DNA of 64,000 nucleotides from Holophagales bacterium (GTDB lineage Bacteria; Acidobacteriota; Thermoanaerobaculia; UBA5066). Positions 16,741-24,583 of this stretch are shown piece by piece. Every line of letters starts with the position of its first letter. Position 1 is the stretch's first letter. The stretch is from assembly GCA_016719485.1 (NCBI GenBank), contig JADJZB010000021.1, positions 434,001 through 498,000 of the forward strand. The letters are read 5' to 3'. The position numbers were made by a program, and so were the translations under genes. The notes under the pieces were generated by a model. It did not search any database. It was not told the origin of the DNA and saw only the letters and a list, made by a program, of their open reading frames with translations.

Positions 16741-18267
16741 TCAGCCCCGCGCCCCGTCTCCGCCGGTCATGCGGCCCTCGTGCCCGGCCCTCAGGCCCGC
16801 CGCGGCGAGCGCCCCGTCGGGCACGGCGGGGGAATCCCCGGGTGGCCCCTGGGGCCCGTGCCTGATCTTCCGGTCGAGGATGAAGACCCAGACGACCCCG
16901 AGTGCGAGGTAGAGAAAGCCGAACCCGACGAGCGAGCCGAGCACCTGGCCGGCCGTCACGCTCGGGCTGGCGGCGTCGAGCGTCCGAAGCCCCTCGCGCT
17001 CGTGGTACACGACGTGCCCGGCGGGTCCGACGACGAGGTCGGAGCCGTCGGCGGTCCACGTCACCTTCGGATGGACGATCCACGGTTGCCGCCCCACTTC
17101 GGCCGCGACCCACCCGAGCTCGTTCCCGACGATCGGAAGGATCACGGCGGGGACGAAGCACCAGAGGAGCCAGCGAGTCTGGTAGAGCGTGCCGCGCCAC
17201 CTGAGGAAGCCGGCGAAGAGGGTCAGGCCGACGAAGAGCGTCCCGAGCCCGACCATCACGTGGTAGCTCTGGAAGCTGATCCCGACCGGGGGCCGGTCCT
17301 CGGGACGGAAGCGGTCGAGGCCGACGACGGGTTGAGACGCGTCTGCGTGGAGGAGGAGGCCGAGGCCGCCAGGGACGGCGATGCCGTACCTCACCGTCTG
17401 TGCTGCGTCGTCCGGGAAGCCGAAGAGGTTCAGGGCGGCGGGGCCGGTCCGGTAGTGCCCCTCGAACGCGGCGAGCTTCGCCGGCTGGTGGCGGTAGACG
17501 CTCCCCGCCTGGCCGTGCCCGGAGACGAACACCGCGAGCGCGGAGACGGCGGCGAGAACGAGGCCGCCGTCGAACGATCGACGCGCGAACTCCGTGTGGC
17601 GCCCCTTCAACAGGTACCAGGCCGCGATCGACATGACGAAGAAGGCGCCGACGAGGAAGGCCCCGATCCAGACGTGGACGAGGCGGTGGACGCTGGACGG
17701 GTTGAAGACGAGCGCCCAGAAGTCGACGATCTCGGCCCTCAGCACGGGCACGCCGTTCTTCATCAGCGGGACGCCGTTCCGGATAACCGGCACGACGTGG
17801 TGGCCCGCTGGCGTCTGCTGCCAGCTGTTCGCCACGACGATCCAGACCGAGGAGAAGATCGAGCCGAGGGAGACCATCAGGGTCGAGAAGAAATGCATCT
17901 TCGGCCCGACGCGGTCCCAGCCGAAGACGAGGATGGCGAGGAAGCCCGACTCGAGGAAGAAGGCGAAGATCCCTTCCGCGGCGAGCGCCGAGCCGAAGAC
18001 GTCGCCGACGAACCGCGAGTAGGTCGCCCAGTTCGTCCCGAACTGGAACTCCATGACGATCCCGGTCGCGACCCCGATCGCGAAGTTCAGGGCGAAGACC
18101 TTCGTCCAGAAGCGGGCGGCGGTCTCGTAGATCGGGTCGCGCGTCCGGAGGAAGCCCGCCTCGAGCCAGACGAGGACGACGCCGAGGCCGATCGTCAGCA
18201 GCGGGAAGATGTAGTGGAACCCGATGCTCACCGCGAACTGGATCCGCGAGAGAAGGACGACGTCCAT
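16741..18267 (-). CDS. cydA: Cytochrome bd quinol oxidase subunit I
   Basis: 508 residues (family about 450-530). His18 in SIGFHYIFP is the proximal haem b595 ligand. The conserved block VMEFQFGTNWATYSRFVGDV and GWVAAEVGRQPWIVH mark helix III and the Q-loop end. The Q-loop is of short type. Oxygen-reducing subunit that carries haems b558, b595 and d. First gene of cydA-cydB-CGGC. The 5' leader contains a 9-bp hairpin (18289-18311). Confidence 0.96.
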   Translation of the reverse strand: MDVVLLSRIQFAVSIGFHYIFPLLTIGLGVVLVWLEAGFLRTRDPIYETAARFWTKVFALNFAIGVATGIVMEFQFGTNWATYSRFVGDVFGSALAAEGIFAFFLESGFLAILVFGWDRVGPKMHFFSTLMVSLGSIFSSVWIVVANSWQQTPAGHHVVPVIRNGVPLMKNGVPVLRAEIVDFWALVFNPSSVHRLVHVWIGAFLVGAFFVMSIAAWYLLKGRHTEFARRSFDGGLVLAAVSALAVFVSGHGQAGSVYRHQPAKLAAFEGHYRTGPAALNLFGFPDDAAQTVRYGIAVPGGLGLLLHADASQPVVGLDRFRPEDRPPVGISFQSYHVMVGLGTLFVGLTLFAGFLRWRGTLYQTRWLLWCFVPAVILPIVGNELGWVAAEVGRQPWIVHPKVTWTADGSDLVVGPAGHVVYHEREGLRTLDAASPSVTAGQVLGSLVGFGFLYLALGVVWVFILDRKIRHGPQGPPGDSPAVPDGALAAAGLRAGHEGRMTGGDGARG

Positions 18268-18288
18268 TCAGGCACCTCCGTGTGCGGC

Positions 18289-18363
18289 GGCGTCGCCCCC
18301 GAGGCGACGCCGGATCGGGAGAAGGAGGGGAGCGGCTCCGTCGTGTGGTTTCGCACATATGTT
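18289..18363. promoter_or_regulatory. cydA leader hairpin and CATATG element in the cydA/DUF134 divergent region
   Basis: GGCGTCGCC and GGCGACGCC form a perfect 9-bp stem around a 5-base loop at 18289-18311, within the probable cydA leader. The element CACATATGTTCG lies at 18355-18366. The whole gap 18268-18522 contains no gene and must hold the divergent promoters of cydA and the DUF134 gene. No -24/-12 element was seen. Confidence 0.4.
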
Positions 18364-18522
18364 CGTTAGAGTCAACCGCGAAGAGCTCCCGACGGCTCGT
18401 GCTCGCGTGTCGCCCGCAAACGCGGTCCGTGGCACGATGAGGCGGCGTGAAGCTCCATCCCCTCCTCGACATTTCCCGCGGCGGAAGCGAAGCCGCCCGC
18501 CGCAGACCGGCCGGCGGTTGAA

Positions 18523-18996
18523 ATGCCGCGTCGTCCGTGTCCTCGGCGTGTCGCCTCGCCCCCTCGATTCACCTACTTCAAGCCCGCCGGCGTGCCGGTG
18601 TCGGTGCTCGAGGAGATCGACCTGTCGATCGACGAGCTCGAGGCTCTTCGCCTCGCAGACCTCGAAGGGCTCTACCAGGAGGAGGCGGCTGCGCGGATGG
18701 AGGTCTCGAGGGCTACCTTCGCACGGATCGTCGAGGCCTCGCGACGGAAGGTGGCGACTGCGCTCGTTCACGGGAACGCCCTGAGGATCGGAGGAGGACC
18801 CGTGGCCTTTGCAGGCCAGAGGTCCTTCCGCTGCGAATCCTGTCGTCACGGCTGGACCCTGCCGTTCGGCACCGGCCGGCCCGCCGGCTGCCCGGGCTGC
18901 TCGGCTCAGGACTTCAAGCGGGTCGACGCAGGGCCGGGCTCGAGCTCCGGCTCCTCCAACGCGCGACCGGGGCCGCTCCCGCCGCGCAGGCGGTAG
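18523..18996 (+). CDS. DUF134 family predicted DNA-binding protein
   Basis: 157 residues. The DUF134 signature is strong: PPRFTYFKPAGVPVSVLE, then LDELEALRL-like text (IDELEALRLADLEGLYQEE) and the helix-turn-helix AARMEVSRATFARIVEASRR. The second half has a zinc-ribbon pair CESC...CPGC (about 109-130) and a low-complexity tail. DUF134 proteins commonly neighbour NifX-like proteins; here the two are 5 kb apart. It may regulate the divergent cyd operon or the NifX-like gene, by inference only. Confidence 0.88.
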   Translation: MPRRPCPRRVASPPRFTYFKPAGVPVSVLEEIDLSIDELEALRLADLEGLYQEEAAARMEVSRATFARIVEASRRKVATALVHGNALRIGGGPVAFAGQRSFRCESCRHGWTLPFGTGRPAGCPGCSAQDFKRVDAGPGSSSGSSNARPGPLPPRRR

Positions 18997-19028
18997 AGGC
19001 CCTTAGCGCCCGCCGCGACCCCGCGGGG

Positions 19029-19661
19029 CTATGCGGGCGAATCGGCCTCGGCCTTGCGGCCGGTGGCGAGGAAGACCGGGTACGGGCGCTCCCCCTTCCG
19101 GGTGACCGTCGCCGTCTCCACCTCCACGTCGACGAAGCCGGCCCCGGCCAGGAGCGCGGCGATCCCGCCCCGGTCGAACCCGAGGTGGACAACGTCTCTG
19201 GCGTCCTCGTGAAACGTCCCGTCCTCGAGGTCGAGGTCGGCGAGGGCGACGCGCCCCCCGGGGTGGAGGTGGTCGCGGAACCGGGCGAAGAGAGTGGCGA
19301 GGTCGGCCACGTGGTGCAGCGTCATGCTGCTGACGACGAGGTGGAAGCGGTCCGGAAGGGACAGTGGGACGTCTGCCGGGAGGAGGACGGCGCGGACGCC
19401 GGCCAGCCCCTGCTCGGGCACCTTTCGCTCGAAGACGTCCAGCATGCCGCGGGACGTGTCGACCCCCGTCACGCTCCGCACGAGCGGCTTCAGGGCGAGC
19501 GAGACGAGCCCCGTGCCACAGCCGAAGTCGAGGACGTCGAGGTCGGCGGGAAGCGCGCAGCGGGTCGCGATCGCCTCCGTCACGCCCTTCGCCAGGAGGA
19601 TGCGGCGCTCTTCGGCGTCCCATGTCGCTGCGGCCTGATCGAATCGCACGGTTTCCGGCAT
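19029..19661 (-). CDS. Class I SAM-dependent methyltransferase
   Basis: 210 residues from ATG 19661, with AGGAGAGG about seven bases upstream. Motif I LDFGCGTGLVSLAL, motif II VTGVDTSRGML, and the post-motif SSMTLHHVADL are standard for small-molecule methyltransferases of the UbiE/ArsM-like fold. No arsenic-binding cysteine triad is visible, so it is not a normal ArsM. A GGCATATGC element lies about 25 bases upstream of the ribosome site. Substrate unknown. Confidence 0.88.
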   Translation of the reverse strand: MPETVRFDQAAATWDAEERRILLAKGVTEAIATRCALPADLDVLDFGCGTGLVSLALKPLVRSVTGVDTSRGMLDVFERKVPEQGLAGVRAVLLPADVPLSLPDRFHLVVSSMTLHHVADLATLFARFRDHLHPGGRVALADLDLEDGTFHEDARDVVHLGFDRGGIAALLAGAGFVDVEVETATVTRKGERPYPVFLATGRKAEADSPA

Positions 19662-19684
19662 GGGATCCCCTCTCCTTCTTGCGA

Positions 19685-19693
19685 GCATATGCC
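19685..19693. promoter_or_regulatory. GCATATGCC element before the methyltransferase gene
   Basis: It shares nine bases with the palindrome at 12786-12797 and lies next to a TTATAGG stretch on the minus strand that could be a -10 element. The divergent thioesterase gene starts 70 bases away. Possible operator or simply promoter AT-richness. Confidence 0.3.
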
Positions 19694-19761
19694 TATAACA
19701 TCCTTCGCCGCAGACTGCGGCAGCCGAGGCCGTCCGCGCGTGCGGGAAGGGACCATGCGAC

Positions 19762-20271
19762 GTGGAATCTGACGAGCACAGAAGCCGTATCGAGAGTGAA
19801 GCGCCGCAGCCGCGGGCCGTCCCCGCGTCCTCCGTGGAGCCGGTCCCCAGCCAGACCGTGCTGGAGGCCGTCCGGGCGGTCGAGCATCCTCGCTGCTTCG
19901 TCTGCAACCCCGAGAATCCGGACGGCCTCAAGCTGAGGTTCCGGGTCCAGGCCGACGGTTCCGTCGTCGCCTTCTTCCCGTGCCGCTCCGTCTACCAGAG
20001 CTATCCGGCGACTCTCCACGGCGGGATCACCTCGGCCCTCCTCGACGCCGCCATGACGAACGCTCTCTTCTCGATCGGCATCGTGGCGGTGACGGCGGAG
20101 CTGTCCGTCCGCTTCGTCGCCCCGGTGAGCCTGGACCGTGGCGCGGTCGTCGTCGGGACGATCGAAAAGACGTCGTCCCATCCTCTCTATTACGTGCGTG
20201 CCGAGCTTCAGCAGGACCGCAAGACCCTCGCGCGGGCCTCGGCGAAGTTCCTGGTCAGAGACGCGGTGTAG
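19762..20271 (+). CDS. PaaI-type hotdog-fold thioesterase
   Basis: 169 residues from GTG 19762, with GGGAAGGGA upstream; the ATG at 19754 is out of frame. The hotdog core contains HGGITSALLDAAMTNALFS, in which the HGG and the following Asp are the PaaI-type active-site pattern, then ELSVRFVAPVSLDRG. CFVCNPENPDGLKL in the N-terminal part is typical of the subgroup. It hydrolyses acyl-CoA or related thioesters; substrate unknown. Convergent with the YedE gene. Confidence 0.88.
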   Translation: MESDEHRSRIESEAPQPRAVPASSVEPVPSQTVLEAVRAVEHPRCFVCNPENPDGLKLRFRVQADGSVVAFFPCRSVYQSYPATLHGGITSALLDAAMTNALFSIGIVAVTAELSVRFVAPVSLDRGAVVVGTIEKTSSHPLYYVRAELQQDRKTLARASAKFLVRDAV

Positions 20272-20297
20272 GACTCCAGCAGGCTACGGACCCCGCG

Positions 20298-21491
20298 TCA
20301 GCAGCCTCCCTGGACCTTCTTGACCTTCTTCGGCGCGGCCGTCCCAGCGGCGCGCTCGAGTCGGACCATCTCGGCGAGGCCGGCCCGCGCCTGCTCGCGG
20401 AAGCGCTCGACGACCGGAGCGAAGCGGCCCTCTCCCTCGGGTTCCTTCGCGGAGAGGACGGTCCTCTCGAACGCGCCGTAGCCCCCCTCGAGGTACGCCA
20501 CGTTCTCGAACCCCGTCTCCACGAGGAGGTAGGAGGCCGTCTTCGCCTCGGCCTCCGTCTCGGCCACGAGGACCTTCTTCACCATGCGTGGCGAGAAGGT
20601 GATCCGCCACTCCTTGCCGAGCACCTCGGCGGCCGGGACGGCGATTGCCCCGGGCAGAGGCCGCGCCTTCCGGGCGGCCTCGGGACGGAGGTCGACGACG
20701 CGCAGGCGGGGGTCTCGATCGAGGATGCGAAACGCGAGCTCGTCGGGCGTCATCGGCTTGACGACGTGGTGGGGAACGTACCCGGGCGCGTTCACCTTCG
20801 CGACGAGCCGGGCGTTGCGGTTCGGCAGAACGGCCGCGAGCGCGGCGAACGCGAGGAGGACCGCCGCGGCGGCAACGTGGTTCTTCGTGGCGAAGAGCCG
20901 CGACGGGGCCGCGTCGGGGGCGACCTTCCTCTCGACGATGCCCCCCACCGCAAAGGCGAGGATTGCCGCCGCGGCGAGGAGGAGGACGAAGAGCCCGGGC
21001 GTGACCCCGAGTGACTCGTAGATCTTCGCGGGGCCGAGCGACGTCGAGTCGGCGAACGCCGCGAAGCGGGGGAAGAGCTCGGCGTACCCGAAGACCCCCA
21101 GGGCGCCTCCGGCGAGGAACACGATCGCGTCGACTTTTCCGATCGCTGCCGCGCAGACGCTCGTACCCGGGCAGAAGCCGCCGAGGAGAAAGCCGAGCCC
21201 CATCAGGGTGCCGCCGGCGATCGCCGGGGCGAGCCAGGTCGGGTTGACGAAGATCGCCGTCAGATCGAGGAGCCCCCCGGCCGCGAGGAGGAGGACGCCC
21301 GCCGCGGCCGTGACGGCGGCGGTGAAGAAGACCCTGAGGACCGTGAGGTCGTAGCCGTAGAAGACGCCGACGAGCCGCCGAGACGAGGAGAAGCCGGCCT
21401 GCTCGAGGACGAAGCCGAAAAGGAATCCGATGGCGAGGGCGACGACGAGGTTGAGCTGGTCGGAGATGAGGTCGGGAACGAACGGGCCCAT
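20298..21491 (-). CDS. YeeE/YedE membrane protein with C-terminal rhodanese-like domain
   Basis: 397 residues. Transporter domain about 1-215 with the motif GFCPGTSVCAAAIG. A rhodanese-like domain follows (PMTPDELAFRILDRDPRLRV to about 350), then a basic tail ending KKVKKVQGGC. At the catalytic loop it reads VLVAETEAEAKTAS, with no cysteine, so sulfur transfer by this domain would need another residue; the only cysteine nearby is the last residue of the protein. It is the last gene of the octahaem operon and the counterpart of the gene at 1-948. It starts four bases after its short YeeE partner. Confidence 0.88.
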   Translation of the reverse strand: MGPFVPDLISDQLNLVVALAIGFLFGFVLEQAGFSSSRRLVGVFYGYDLTVLRVFFTAAVTAAAGVLLLAAGGLLDLTAIFVNPTWLAPAIAGGTLMGLGFLLGGFCPGTSVCAAAIGKVDAIVFLAGGALGVFGYAELFPRFAAFADSTSLGPAKIYESLGVTPGLFVLLLAAAAILAFAVGGIVERKVAPDAAPSRLFATKNHVAAAAVLLAFAALAAVLPNRNARLVAKVNAPGYVPHHVVKPMTPDELAFRILDRDPRLRVVDLRPEAARKARPLPGAIAVPAAEVLGKEWRITFSPRMVKKVLVAETEAEAKTASYLLVETGFENVAYLEGGYGAFERTVLSAKEPEGEGRFAPVVERFREQARAGLAEMVRLERAAGTAAPKKVKKVQGGC

Positions 21492-21495
21492 CTCC

Positions 21496-22026
21496 CTACC
21501 TCCCCGCCTTCGCGCCGAGCCAGAGAGAGCGCGTGAACCACGCGAAGAGGAACCCGCTGCCGAAGATCGCCAGCATCGTGACGAAGCCGGCGACGGAGAG
21601 GACCGCCATGCCGCTCAGCGCCGCGCCGCTCGTACAGCCGCGCGCCAGCTGGGCCCCGGCGCCGAAGAGAGCGCCGCCGAGGAGTGCGAAGAGAAGCCGG
21701 CCCTTCACGGAGACCTTCGGTCCCCGCTCGGTGACGAAACGGAGGCGGTCTGCGGCGAGCCCGGAGACGAACGCCCCGAGGAGGACGCCGAGGACCTCGA
21801 AAACGAGCCAGCCCTTGAGCGGAGCTTCGTGCCCTGGTCCGAGCAGCTTGGCGTAGAAGGGGTTCGCCGCGGCGTGCTGCGGGGCCACCGCGCCGACGGC
21901 GGCGACGACGACGTTCTTCGTCGCGCCGCTGGCACCGAGGCCGCGGCCGGTGACGAAGATCGTCAGGAGGAGGACGAGACCGAGGAGGAATCCGGCGACG
22001 TAGGGGTTCATGTGTCGTTCGTTCAT
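21496..22026 (-). CDS. YeeE/YedE family inner-membrane protein (short partner)
   Basis: 176 residues from ATG 22026 (MNERHMNPYVAGFLLG), the same length as its paralogue at 945-1475. Conserved motif ARGCTSGAALSGMAVL with the sulfur-relay cysteine. Shared segments such as KGWLVFEVLGVLLGAFVSG against EDWLVFEVLGIFLGGLVG show common descent with the operon-1 copy. It lies ten bases after the cytochrome b gene. Probably forms a bipartite sulfur transporter with the gene at 20298. Confidence 0.88.
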   Translation of the reverse strand: MNERHMNPYVAGFLLGLVLLLTIFVTGRGLGASGATKNVVVAAVGAVAPQHAAANPFYAKLLGPGHEAPLKGWLVFEVLGVLLGAFVSGLAADRLRFVTERGPKVSVKGRLLFALLGGALFGAGAQLARGCTSGAALSGMAVLSVAGFVTMLAIFGSGFLFAWFTRSLWLGAKAGR

Positions 22027-22036
22027 GGCGTCTTTC

Positions 22037-22720
22037 TCAGCGGGCCTGCCCAGCGGCCTGCTCCACGGCGTTCTGCCCGGAAGCGGCGGCCGGTTCGACG
22101 GCCGCATGCGGCTCGTCGCCGTGCATCTCTTCCCAGCCCGTCACCATGGCCTTCAGGTTCGACGTCAGGGTGTGGCCGGTCGTCGTCAGGTAGAGGTGCG
22201 CGACGAGGAATCCGAGGAGGGCGAAGGCCCCGAGAGTGTGGGCGAGAGCGATTGCCTGGAGCGCCGACACGTCGAGCGCGAGGACGTCGTATCTCTGCGG
22301 GTACCGGTAGAACATGTAGAGGAGACCCGAGACCCAGACGAGAGGGAGGACGAAGAGCTTCAGACCCGCGTAGACGATCTTCTGGAGCGGGTTGAGCTTT
22401 CTGTGTCTCGACTTCTGCGTCGGGTGGGGCGCGTCCTGGAAGATGCCGAAGAGGTAGTACTCCGCCTGGGCCTTCAGGTTCACCCACGTCGGGACGTACT
22501 GGCGCCACTCGTCGGTCGTGAAGTGCCAGAAGATCGCGAAGGCGATCAGGACGAGGAACGACCACGCAGCGAAGTTGTGCAGCCGCACCGCCTGCTCGTA
22601 GCCGAAGAAGCTGAGCGAGCCGTGGATCTCGAAGCCGGTGAGGGCGAGGAAGAGGATCAGGAACGACTGCGCCCAGTGCCAGAAGCGCCCGAACGCCGGG
22701 TAAATGTACTCGCGGTTCAT
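22037..22720 (-). CDS. Membrane cytochrome b (cytochrome b561/formate dehydrogenase gamma-like)
   Basis: 227 residues from ATG 22720, which overlaps the stop of the octahaem gene (ATGA). Four or five helices with haem-ligand-type histidines in FWHWAQSF, RLHNFAAWSF, FWHFTTDEW and LAHTLGAF. It should pass electrons between the quinone pool and the periplasmic octahaem cytochrome. The C-terminal 30 residues are Ala-rich and polar. Pairing of such a cytochrome b with an octahaem cytochrome c is known for the tetrathionate-reductase-family cytochromes. Confidence 0.9.
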   Translation of the reverse strand: MNREYIYPAFGRFWHWAQSFLILFLALTGFEIHGSLSFFGYEQAVRLHNFAAWSFLVLIAFAIFWHFTTDEWRQYVPTWVNLKAQAEYYLFGIFQDAPHPTQKSRHRKLNPLQKIVYAGLKLFVLPLVWVSGLLYMFYRYPQRYDVLALDVSALQAIALAHTLGAFALLGFLVAHLYLTTTGHTLTSNLKAMVTGWEEMHGDEPHAAVEPAAASGQNAVEQAAGQAR

Positions 22721-24288
22721 CACTTGCCTCCCTGGCGCCGGCGCCAGAACCAATAGCGGGCCCCGCCGTGGACGAGGACCCCCGCGAACGCTCCGAGAAC
22801 AAGGAGCGCGCCGAACCCATCCAGCAGCGTGCTGCGGTCCCGGCCCGGCATGTAGAAGCCGCCCACCGAGGCGAGCCGTCCCCCTTCCCGCTTGTGGCAT
22901 TCCTCGCACGAGACGGCCTTGTCCTTCGGAGCGACCATGTGGTTCAGGGGCCAGTTCATCTCGGTCTCGGCGAAGCCGTACGAGCCGCTGTAAGGGAGGC
23001 CGACCTCCTTCATCCCGGCGGTGGCCGCTGCGTTCCAGTCGAAGTCTCCCCAATACCCGCCGTCACCGGGCGTCGCGGAGTAGAGCTTCGGCTGGATGAG
23101 AGTGAGGTTCTTCGTGTCGTAGATCTGCTTCGCACGGTGGACCTTGACGGGGACGATCTTCGCCTCGGGCTCGTCGTACGCGCCGTACAGCGTGTTCAGG
23201 ACGAGCGGCCGCGCGGGGTCGAACTTCTCGCCGAGCAGGTGGTGCGAGGCGGTGCCGTTGAACCAGACGTACTCGGGCGTGACGTTCTTCGCCCAGGTGA
23301 AAGTGCCCTTGATCGACATGTACGCGTGGTTCCCCTGGCCGTCTTCCTCCTCGTAGGGCTTGCCGTCCTTCAGCTTCCCGGCCGTCGACCAGTCCCACCT
23401 CATCTTCGTCGCGTTCACCTTCGCGTACTCGGGGATGTGGCAGGTCTGGCAGGCGACCTTGTAGCCGTGCTGGTTCAGGAGCTCGTCCTCGTGGGGGACC
23501 GCTCCGTGGCAGCTCTCGCAGGCCACGCGGTTGCGGTTCATGGAAGAGAGCGAGTAGGCCTTGCCGAGCATCTGGTGCTTTTCGGCCGTGTGGCAGTCGA
23601 CGCACGACATGTCGGCGCCGTCGGTTCCCATGTGGACGTCGACGTCGCGCGTCGTGTCGAACTGCGCCACGTCGAGGTCGCCGTGCTTCACGTTGTTTCC
23701 GCCGCCCCCGAAGGCGTGGCACGTGCCGCAGTTCGCCCGCTGCGGGCGGCCGACCTTCTGCGCCACGAGCGCAAGGTCGAGGCCGTCCGCAGGCATCCCG
23801 GCCCCGCCGACCTTCTTTGCGTAGGTCCCGCCGTTGTCGTGGCAGGCGAGGCAGTCGACGTTCAGCGGGTCCCCGAAGTCGAAGCTCGCGTCGGCCCAGC
23901 CGTAGCCGGCGTGGCACTTGTCGCAGCTCTGCTGGCTTCCCGCGACGCCGATGCAGAAGTTGTTCAGGACGTTCTTCTTGCCGATGGCCCGGATCCCCTT
24001 CCCCTCGACGTACTCGATCCGCTCCCAGTTCCAGTGGGAAGAGGCCATCACCTCCGTGTGCCGCCCGTTGTGGCAGGAGATGCAGGCAGACGTCACCAGC
24101 TGCGGCTTCGCGAAGGGGCCCTGCAGCTGGGCGAAAAGGGCGTGGTCGACCGAAGGTTTCGCCTTGTCGCGGTACGTGTGCCGGAGTGCCTCGATCGGTT
24201 TCGGCCCGGCGTCGGACCGCCGGACCGCCGTCACCACGAGGCTCGCGACGACCGCGAGGCCGACGAGCGCGAGGAGGATCTTCTTCAT
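22720..24288 (-). CDS. Octahaem c-type cytochrome, tetrathionate reductase (OTR) family
   Basis: 522 residues from ATG 24288 (MKKILLALVGLAVVASLVV signal/anchor). Eight haem motifs were counted: CISCH, CDKCH, CLACH, CGTCH, CVDCH, CESCH, CQTCH and CEECH. The segment NNFCIGVAGSQQSCDKCH and the length match the octahaem tetrathionate reductase family. Near the C-terminus a hydrophobic helix (LLDGFGALLVLGAFAGVLVH) anchors it to the membrane. Family enzymes reduce tetrathionate, nitrite or hydroxylamine in vitro; the physiological substrate here is unproven, but the sulfur-transport genes behind it favour a sulfur compound. Confidence 0.93.
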   Translation of the reverse strand: MKKILLALVGLAVVASLVVTAVRRSDAGPKPIEALRHTYRDKAKPSVDHALFAQLQGPFAKPQLVTSACISCHNGRHTEVMASSHWNWERIEYVEGKGIRAIGKKNVLNNFCIGVAGSQQSCDKCHAGYGWADASFDFGDPLNVDCLACHDNGGTYAKKVGGAGMPADGLDLALVAQKVGRPQRANCGTCHAFGGGGNNVKHGDLDVAQFDTTRDVDVHMGTDGADMSCVDCHTAEKHQMLGKAYSLSSMNRNRVACESCHGAVPHEDELLNQHGYKVACQTCHIPEYAKVNATKMRWDWSTAGKLKDGKPYEEEDGQGNHAYMSIKGTFTWAKNVTPEYVWFNGTASHHLLGEKFDPARPLVLNTLYGAYDEPEAKIVPVKVHRAKQIYDTKNLTLIQPKLYSATPGDGGYWGDFDWNAAATAGMKEVGLPYSGSYGFAETEMNWPLNHMVAPKDKAVSCEECHKREGGRLASVGGFYMPGRDRSTLLDGFGALLVLGAFAGVLVHGGARYWFWRRRQGGK

Positions 24289-24355
24289 TCCGCTCCGTCC
24301 GGGGTGCCACGTCCATGGCCACCCAAAGGCCCGATCGGGCCGCGGCTTCTTCCTT

Positions 24356-24371
24356 TCAAGAACGGAGCCAG
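24356..24371 (-). promoter_or_regulatory. Candidate sigma-54 promoter of the octahaem operon
   Basis: Minus-strand TGGCTCCGTTCTTGAA keeps the -24 GG and ten-base spacing, with TTGA at -12. It is almost the same as the element before the molybdo-reductase operon (TGGCCCGTTTCTTGAT). It lies about 70 bases upstream of the ATG at 24288. Confidence 0.55.
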
Positions 24372-24508
24372 CTGGTCGGGCTCGTCGGGCGCCGATCTCG
24401 CCGACGTGCAGGGAGGTCTCGAACTCTCTGGCAGGGAGTGACTTGGAAGGGGCCGGTCGGAGAAATGCCGGGGTGCTGTTGGGGCGAATCGACCGGGGAA
24501 GATCGGAT

Positions 24509-24537
24509 CGTTGCAACGTTTCGCGCGATGACGAAAC
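24509..24537. promoter_or_regulatory. Candidate activator-binding region of the octahaem operon
   Basis: A perfect 10-bp palindrome CGTTGCAACG (24509-24518) overlaps a GTTTC half-site (24517-24523 region), and a GAAAC half-site follows at 24532-24537. The half-sites match those of the 5457-5528 dyads but their order and spacing differ. The position is about 140-170 bases upstream of the -24/-12 element. Confidence 0.35.
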
Positions 24538-24583
24538 GAATTGATTCAGCCCGCAGGGGAGGAGGCCGGGAAGGGGACCCGGA

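Noticed and set aside
19029..19661. The methyltransferase as the missing ArsM of the arsenosugar cluster
   Set aside because: It lacks the arsenic-binding cysteines typical of ArsM and is 30 kb away.
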